NCBI RefSeq assembly: GCF_037975245.1
Contig: NC_092581.1
Location: 11,187,303-11,249,302, forward strand
Origin: Apostichopus japonicus
Taxonomy: Eukaryota > Echinodermata > Holothuroidea > Aspidochirotida > Stichopodidae
Direction: 5' to 3'
DNA: 62,000 bases
The notes under the pieces were generated by a model. The model made no database searches. It saw nothing but the letters and a program-made list of their open reading frames with translations, and had not been told where the DNA came from. Position numbers and translations under genes: made by a program. Below, in pieces: positions 56,501 through 62,000 of the stretch (the first letter of the stretch is position 1; every line of letters starts with the position of its first letter).

Positions 56501-59500
56501 GTACAAAGAGAAGCTCTGTCGAAATCAAATTGATACGTTTCCTTTCTGTGAAGTCTATTCTCTTGTTCGTTATTATCATTATCCTTATAACTTCTAACCG
56601 GACGCGACGGGAAAGAATTCAGTCTAGAGGGGTAAGGAGGGGTGGGAAAGGGGGCAGGCATATGTTTCGAAGAACGGTACCGCTAATTGCAGCATTATAA
56701 TGTTTTCCATCAAAACGGTCCTTTTTAATTACTTTTTTTTTAATTTTCCGACATAAGGGCACAATTTTCTTGATTTCTCAACGATATATAAAAAAGGGAC
56801 ACTTTTATATGCAAAAGTGGAAAAAGGGTATACTTTTCGTTAACAAAAACGAGAACTCCCAGCCTACTAAAAAAATATATAGGCGTTCTGACTGGGAGAT
56901 TCGAAGTATTCAAATTATTACCAGTTATCCATCAGTGTTAAAAGATAACTATAGGCACAAAATTTCATTTTCATATGACAGGTTGTATTTCTACACCGCT
57001 TATGATTTGTGGGAATTTACCCTTTAAACATTTGAAGGTCATCAATCAAAGCGACTGGAATCCTTAGTCTAACACATATACCATTAGATCCGTATCTCAG
57101 ATGCCACACAAACCTCAGTGGGGAAAACATAACTTTTATAGCCTCAAAAAACATGTTTTGAATTGTATTAAAAAAATCGTCAAGGACAAATGTTTGCTGC
57201 AAATCATCCAAGAATGCTCTATTATTTATATGAATTTAAGATATATATATTTTTTTCTAAGAAATCAGAATTTATAAACAATGGATAAACCTTAACAATT
57301 AGACATGCACCGAGGAGCCGACGTAATCATCAATTATTTAGCCTTAGAGGAGAATTGCAAAATAGTTTGTTGAAGATAATTATGTTGAGTTTAATTAACT
57401 GTCTAGTGTATATTTGAGCGGGATTTCTATTGGGGTTTTAGTTTCACATAACGCCAAATGAAATAAGAGGACGAAATTTGACGAAGTTTAAATAGGACTG
57501 ACATGGAATTTGTTTTGTGTCATCGCTTATTGGTTGTTTATTACCTCCTATATGGGTTCAATGTCCCGTCTTAAATTTTGATATAAATTTGGAAAGTTAC
57601 GTTAATTTAAAAAACAAAATGTTGTGTGTGTAAGTTTTGTATACGAATAATCGATTGAAATATTGACATACACAGATTAAACCATGAATGTCACAAATTG
57701 AAGGACAAAAATGTCAAGGGCGTAGAAACCGGGGGGCTGGGGGCGCCAGCCCCCCCCCCAGTGAAAAATGTGGAGGGGCGGAAGTATCATTCCGCCCCCC
57801 CCCCCCGCTTCGCAAGTCAGAAAACTCCTTTTTCATTTCCAAATGAGAAAAAAAATCAATTTGGAGCACCAAATTGCATCTAAGGCCAGGTGAAAATAAA
57901 AAATTAAGTTTACAAAATGGAGTGGGTGTTGAAGTGTGCTATATATTGCACCAAATTGCATCTGAGGCCACCTGGAAATGCAAAGCATTCCAAAGGGGGA
58001 GGGGACACCCCCTTCCCTAAGACCCCTCCCCCAGGCCGGCCATCAGTCTTTAGCCCCCCCCCCCACTCAAAAGTACCTTCCTACGCCACTGAAAATGTAA
58101 ATTAGTTTTCAATTTGAAGCAAAATATGTCAATTTGAATTAGCTGATGTCAGTTTTACTTCTATTCAAAACGCGGTTTGTATTATTATTATTTTTTTTGG
58201 TGCCATTGACATGTTTATTATTTAATTTTATCGATTTAAAGAGGGATAGATCTATCTCTCGAGGCTAAAATCGAACACCGATGTCACAAAGAAATAATTT
58301 AAACATCCGAAAATTCCATTATCTTGTTCTTCAAATTTCGACACAAGCAGCTTTAGTCAGCAAAGAATATAGCATTCTTGTGTCTAATAATAGAGAAACA
58401 TGACGCCCGAACAGACAGAGAATTAAGATAATAATAATAAATAATAAATACCATATATTAAAGTGCTGTTATCATGAAATAAAACATGCTCAAGAGCACT
58501 GTACAAAAGAACCAATACCTTGAATATAAAATTACCAAACTTAAGAAAACCTTAAAGTAATAACAACAGCAATAAAAGTAGAAGTAAAACATGATGGGTT
58601 CATGTAGACTAGAGTTGCAAGGGGTTGCAAGGGTTCTAAAAGCCAGGAATAATTGCCCGGAATAATAATGTCAACTTAGCCCCGATTCGCACGCTTTAAT
58701 GCTTCCTTAAGTATAATATGAATATGAACATGAAAATACAGTATTATTTAAACCCCCCCCCCCCCCGCTCCCCGACGGTCTCTGTTCAAACCGCGGGATT
58801 GGCAACATCCGCCTTGGAAAGCATCGTATACTACCGCTTGCTTTGTTGGTCCATGTTCCTATACTTTCTGTGGAATTTATTCTCAAATTGCCTTAAGTTT
58901 AATCATTTTGAAAACGTACCACAAAATAAAAAGCATTATTTGTTGTGCGTAGACATCAGAATTTACAATGTTCTAAAAATGTTGCCGACGCCTCCTAACC
59001 ACGTGCATAAAAATAAATCCCATAATATGAGGTCCGTATATATTGTGAACATTATAAGCAAGTTGTTTTGAAGTGGGGATACATTTTTTATCCTGTTATT
59101 TCGGTGATTTCGATGCATTGTTTAATGTCAGCATAAAGATTAACACCCCCCCCCCCACATCATGTAGGTGTGGGCTCTTTCTAACATTTGCTTTTGTGCT
59201 TTCAAAGGATCCTGAGATACATTCAAGAGAAATGATAATTCCTGTTTCTGGGATACGTTTTCCCGTGTTATGCTCTTCATACAGTCGCGTTTATGCACTT
59301 CTAAAATGTTTGCCCATTCGAAACTGTTTGATTGCTCCCTAACCCCCCCCCCCACCCCCCTCCACCCAATGGAATTTCTGTGCCCCGACTGGTTCGGTAT
59401 ATGGATTTTACTGATCGCCGTACAGAATTCGCCTTTATACAGCTAAAGAGACTTTGCAATGTCTAACTCTAACGTTGCGTTACATTTTACACAATAAGCC

Positions 59501-61468
59501 CTAGCATATTTGATTAAGGTAATACATTCTCTCCATAAATTGGGATGCTTCTAATTTATGATTTTTCTTATTTCTTCTGCTTTAATTTGACAGCTCAATA
59601 CTACATTTCTATTATGATATTGATTGCTCTGTCGACTGGCATGAACATTGCGATATTAAACATCTTTCATCTCGGTAAAGAGAGCGCCCAGAATGTACCG
59701 CGGTGGATGAGACGAGCAGTCTTCTTTTACTTGGCTAGAATAATGTTGATGGAAGATATCGTGGCTTATTGGAAAAAATCCGTCAAAAGACACCCGCAGA
59801 AAAGTAAAGATGCAGCCGAGAGAGAGGCAGTGCTGAGGAGGCAACGATGGTTCGCATCGAGGTAAACTGGTTTTCCTATATACTATAGTGTCAAAACAGA
59901 ACAAAATGGGATGGATTAAATGGTTTGAGTTCGCTGTACACAGTGGAAACTAGAACTTGATCTTGCATGCAGCGTCCGTACTCCATAGCAGTCGTCTGCG
60001 TTAACTTTTGCCATTGGTTCTTCTCTTCATAGCCGAAAAATGAGACTTCATAGAGCTATAAAAGGGATGTTCAAGGGTGTGAAGACTGGCGCACAAAGAA
60101 ACGTCTCATGCCGGTAATCTGACCTAGTTTCGAACAAGGTGTAACAGAAGTGTTAAACACCACCATCGATCCCAGAAAATATACACACAGCTTGCTACCG
60201 TCGGTAATTAGACACTAGTGTACAGTCAATACAAACAGCTACGGTCAATACCCACAACACAGTGTACAAAGCGATTGACATCTCAGGTCCAGATAAAAGA
60301 TAACAAGGTATCACGTTTCATATACTGTCATGCATTTTGTAGCGACAAGAAAAAACTTCACTTGCAAGCGGCGGAAAGTTAACTCTTTCAGAGCGCGGCA
60401 AGCGGTTTGGGGCGAGTCTTCAATGCCTTTATGGTGGCAGACATTGTAACATTTATCTGAAAGAAAGAAAAATTGTTCCATATTATTAGAGTTGAAATTC
60501 CCGTCTAATTATCTGGTCCCTATAAACTGCAGAGATATGGTTCATTGAATATGTAACATATTGTGACGGGCTAAACCTTCTAGTACCGCGGGACGTGAAT
60601 CACAGTAGGTGGTCTGTGACGTCATCAACGACATATGTTCCTCAACATCTTTCCTTTCCTATCATTATTATCCTTTTGTTAATTTATCTCTGTAATTCGA
60701 TGCATTTAGAATGTGTGCTTAGCTACCAACTCTCTCATGCCGTTACAATCACAGCCAAACCTTTTTTATTTATTTTTATGTGTAATAAAATATATATTAT
60801 TTTTCGATGTTAATATAACATATTTACATATTATGTAATAAAAGAAACACCTTTTTCAGCTCAATTGCCATGGTGACATTCACTGTGCTATTTTAAAAAA
60901 TAACACAAAAAAATTGGTGAAAATTCATATCTACATTCATAGATACAAACTCCTATGAGGATTTGGTTCAACCTGAAGAAACAGACATGTTTTTTAGCAC
61001 TGAATTTTGTCTTCTTTTTTCTTCTTCTTTCGTTTTAACCCACCCCCTCCTTTTTTATTTTTATTTAGATACGGCATCAAATATAACCCAAAGGAGAACG
61101 TGTTGATTAACAACCTAAAGACCGACAGCGGCAGTACGGAGAGTCTTCTGCATGACGAGAACTCTCACATGGAACAGGAAGAGAACCTTAGCGAATATGA
61201 ACACATTGATGAAAAGATACCCATAATTTGGAGAGTTCGACTGAAAAATATCGAGGGCAGTGTATCGAACGTACATCAGCACATGATCGGCGCTCATAAA
61301 AAGCGCACTAAACTGCAAAAGAGCAAACGAGAATGGGCACTGGTTGCTACGGTGATGGACAGACTCTTTTTCATTATTTATTCAACCACGACGATTTCTG
61401 TGACTTTCTATATCTTAATGTGGATCCCTCGCTGGCAGGTACCACTTAACGTCAACGATTGTGTTTAG
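44162..61468 (+). CDS. Nicotinic acetylcholine receptor alpha-type subunit (seven exons, 5' partial)
   Basis: Exons 44162-44307, 45252-45296, 54001-54110, 54486-55036, 59594-59861, 60033-60113 and 61069-61468 have AG/GT borders and phases that chain to a TAG stop, giving 532 residues without the signal-peptide exon. The 45- and 110-nt exon sizes match those I recall for vertebrate nicotinic genes. Numbering from the first visible residue: loop [10 protein letters not shown] (91-99), glycosylation site NIT (110), Cys-loop C137-C151 with FPFD, loop B SWTFD (157), loop C YVCCPQRY with the C201-C202 pair that defines an alpha subunit, M1 (about 221-243), M2 (251-271), M3 (about 287-309), a basic cytoplasmic loop, and M4 starting [11 protein letters not shown]. 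It should form part of a pentameric acetylcholine-gated channel at the cell surface. Odd points: -1' is V250 instead of Glu, and loop D has Q60 where Trp is usual, as in muscle-type alphas that do not use that face. Confidence 0.92.
46865..53140 (-). CDS. Ankyrin-repeat protein, five exons, 576 aa, nested antisense in the receptor intron
   Basis: Exons (right to left) 53140-52791, 50065-49904, 48936-48817, 48433-47989 and 47518-46865 have AG/GT sites and phases that chain to 1731 nt including the stop. The last acceptor follows a long pyrimidine run and joins DILK to [11 protein letters not shown], rebuilding one ankyrin helix; the second junction rebuilds [16 protein letters not shown]. Clear ankyrin repeats are [40 protein letters not shown] and [15 protein letters not shown]. 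The C-terminus ([14 protein letters not shown] ... [10 protein letters not shown]) has the spacing of a SOCS- or VHL-type box, as in ASB and FEM1 proteins, which would make it a substrate adaptor of an Elongin-cullin ubiquitin ligase; that is an inference. No signal peptide or membrane segment is seen. A minus-strand AATAAA lies near 46667. The gene sits wholly inside the 45297-54000 intron of the receptor gene, on the opposite strand. Confidence 0.85.
51127..51195. repeat. Tandem duplication, period 34 bp
   Basis: Two copies of ATTTAATAAATCCATGTGTT followed by AAACATGATCATAT, one mismatch, within the first intron of the ankyrin gene. Confidence 0.9.
51640..52040. repeat. Diverged tandem duplication, period about 198 bp
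   Basis: TGTTGGATAATATCCGTTCT (51659) and TGTTGGATGATATCCGTTCT (51857) head two copies that share GGTGCTATCATTTTCATT and GACTTTACGTTCGTGTATTA. Each copy is preceded by a poly-G run. Confidence 0.85.
52551..52580. repeat. Short (TA)n tract
   Basis: About fifteen TA units followed by GGCCTATATATAG. Confidence 0.9.
53493..53570. repeat. (TA)n microsatellite
   Basis: Pure TA repeat between the start of the ankyrin gene and receptor exon 54001-54110. Confidence 0.9.
55157..55250. repeat. 20-bp minisatellite in a receptor intron
   Basis: About four and a half exact copies of AACAAATTTGAACAAAAATG, starting 125 bp after the receptor exon that ends at 55036. All copies are identical, suggesting recent expansion. 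Confidence 0.95.
55251..57717 (+). other. Receptor intron, no further gene seen
   Basis: AT-rich sequence with a GGGGTGGGG run near 55585-55640. Short frames of 60-110 codons occur but carry no recognisable domain. Confidence 0.5.
57718..58087. repeat. Dispersed repeat, copy 2
   Basis: Same family and orientation as 26367-26710: GGGCGTAGAAACCGGGGGGC at the left, TTCCTACGCC at the right, with the internal words GGAAGTATCATTCCGCC and CAGGCCGGCCATCAGTCTT shared. Differences are mainly in lengths of poly-C and poly-G runs. It lies in the receptor intron between 55037 and 59593. Confidence 0.8.
58088..59593 (+). other. Remainder of receptor intron, no gene seen
   Basis: AT-rich DNA with poly-C runs at 58753, 59148 and 59343. 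The frame at 58718-59071 has no recognisable motif. Confidence 0.5.
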
Positions 61469-62000
61469 TGTCACCCCCTTTGAACAAGGATAGACTGGTA
61501 GAGGTAACCCACACCCGCTAAATTACTTTGGATTACCTAGATTATCAATTGAAAATCTAGGATTTTCTGTTGATATTCAAAGTTTTATTCTATAATCCAT
61601 GGTTATCGATCGACCATCCAGGATTGTCCAGGCGACAATCGAAGATTGATCGATAAACCTCGATTATTAACCGATAAACCGGGGTTTTCCGATTTATTGG
61701 GCTTATGGCTTGCCAAAGACGGTGCTTAACTCCGCCACATGTAATCAACTGTTAAATATGCCAGCCCACGGCAAACTAGGATATTTCTTAAACGGATCAA
61801 GATTTGTTGTAAGGTGTATTCATGGGAAGTTGTCCATCACAGATGTCTATATCGCAAAGGTTCAAATTGATAGACGGGGCTGCTCCCAATTAGACTAACG
61901 CATGAACTTATACAGGCCGGTATATACCTGCAGGGGCGAGTTAATGGTAGGCACGTAGCCACTGCGTTGATCCCAAATCGGTTACTCTGGCTAAGGGCCT
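61469..62000 (+). other. Presumed 3' UTR and downstream DNA
   Basis: After the receptor stop, 61520-61690 is rich in short mirrored words (GATTATCAATTGAAAATC, ATCGATCGACC, GATCGATAAACC, ACCGATAAACCGG). No clear polyadenylation signal is seen in the first 100 bases. Confidence 0.45.

Overview
This is eukaryotic genomic DNA, most likely from a marine deuterostome invertebrate, with an echinoderm as my best guess. The reasons are multi-exon genes with GT-AG introns, an animal nicotinic receptor gene, long (TA)n tracts, tRNA-derived SINEs, many cut-and-paste DNA transposons and frequent TAGGCC-type words. The species call is an inference; I could not run a search.

Left part (1-3333): a short satellite-like array (about 1-430), then AT-rich DNA without a recognisable gene, ending in a (TA)n tract.

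Central-left part (3334-25556): I read this 22.2 kb block as one giant CACTA/EnSpm-type DNA transposon sitting inside a (TA)n microsatellite. Its ends are CACTCTAA and TTAGAGTG, both ends are packed with GGTTCAAA/TTTGAACC subterminal repeats, and TA flanks both sides. It carries two leftward genes. One is an uninterrupted C2H2-plus-DDE transposase (21000-18502). The other is a ten-exon gene (25199-6812) that I joined exon by exon with every splice phase matching; it encodes an intact 536-residue protein with an N-terminal SAM domain, resembling animal 'SAMD3-like' proteins. The transposase lies in an intron of the SAM gene on the same strand, a layout like that of tnpA/tnpD in maize En/Spm. 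The element has itself been invaded by a piggyBac-type element (TTAA duplication), a hAT-type element (perfect 8-bp duplication), a decayed hAT relative, a Harbinger-type MITE (TAA duplication) and several SINEs, all outside the coding exons.

Middle part (25557-44000): repeat-rich DNA with (TA)n tracts, an array of hairpin-containing units (27824-28360), a dispersed repeat with a second copy at 57718-58087, several tandem duplications and SINE fragments. I see no convincing gene.

Right part (44162-61468): seven exons of a nicotinic acetylcholine receptor alpha-type subunit on the + strand. The signal-peptide exon was not found. The Cys-loop, the vicinal cysteine pair and M1-M4 are present, but the -1' glutamate before M2 is replaced by valine and the loop-D tryptophan by glutamine. 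A complete five-exon ankyrin-repeat gene (53140-46865, 576 residues, possible C-terminal SOCS/VHL-type box) lies antisense inside the 8.7 kb intron between receptor exons 2 and 3 of those seen.
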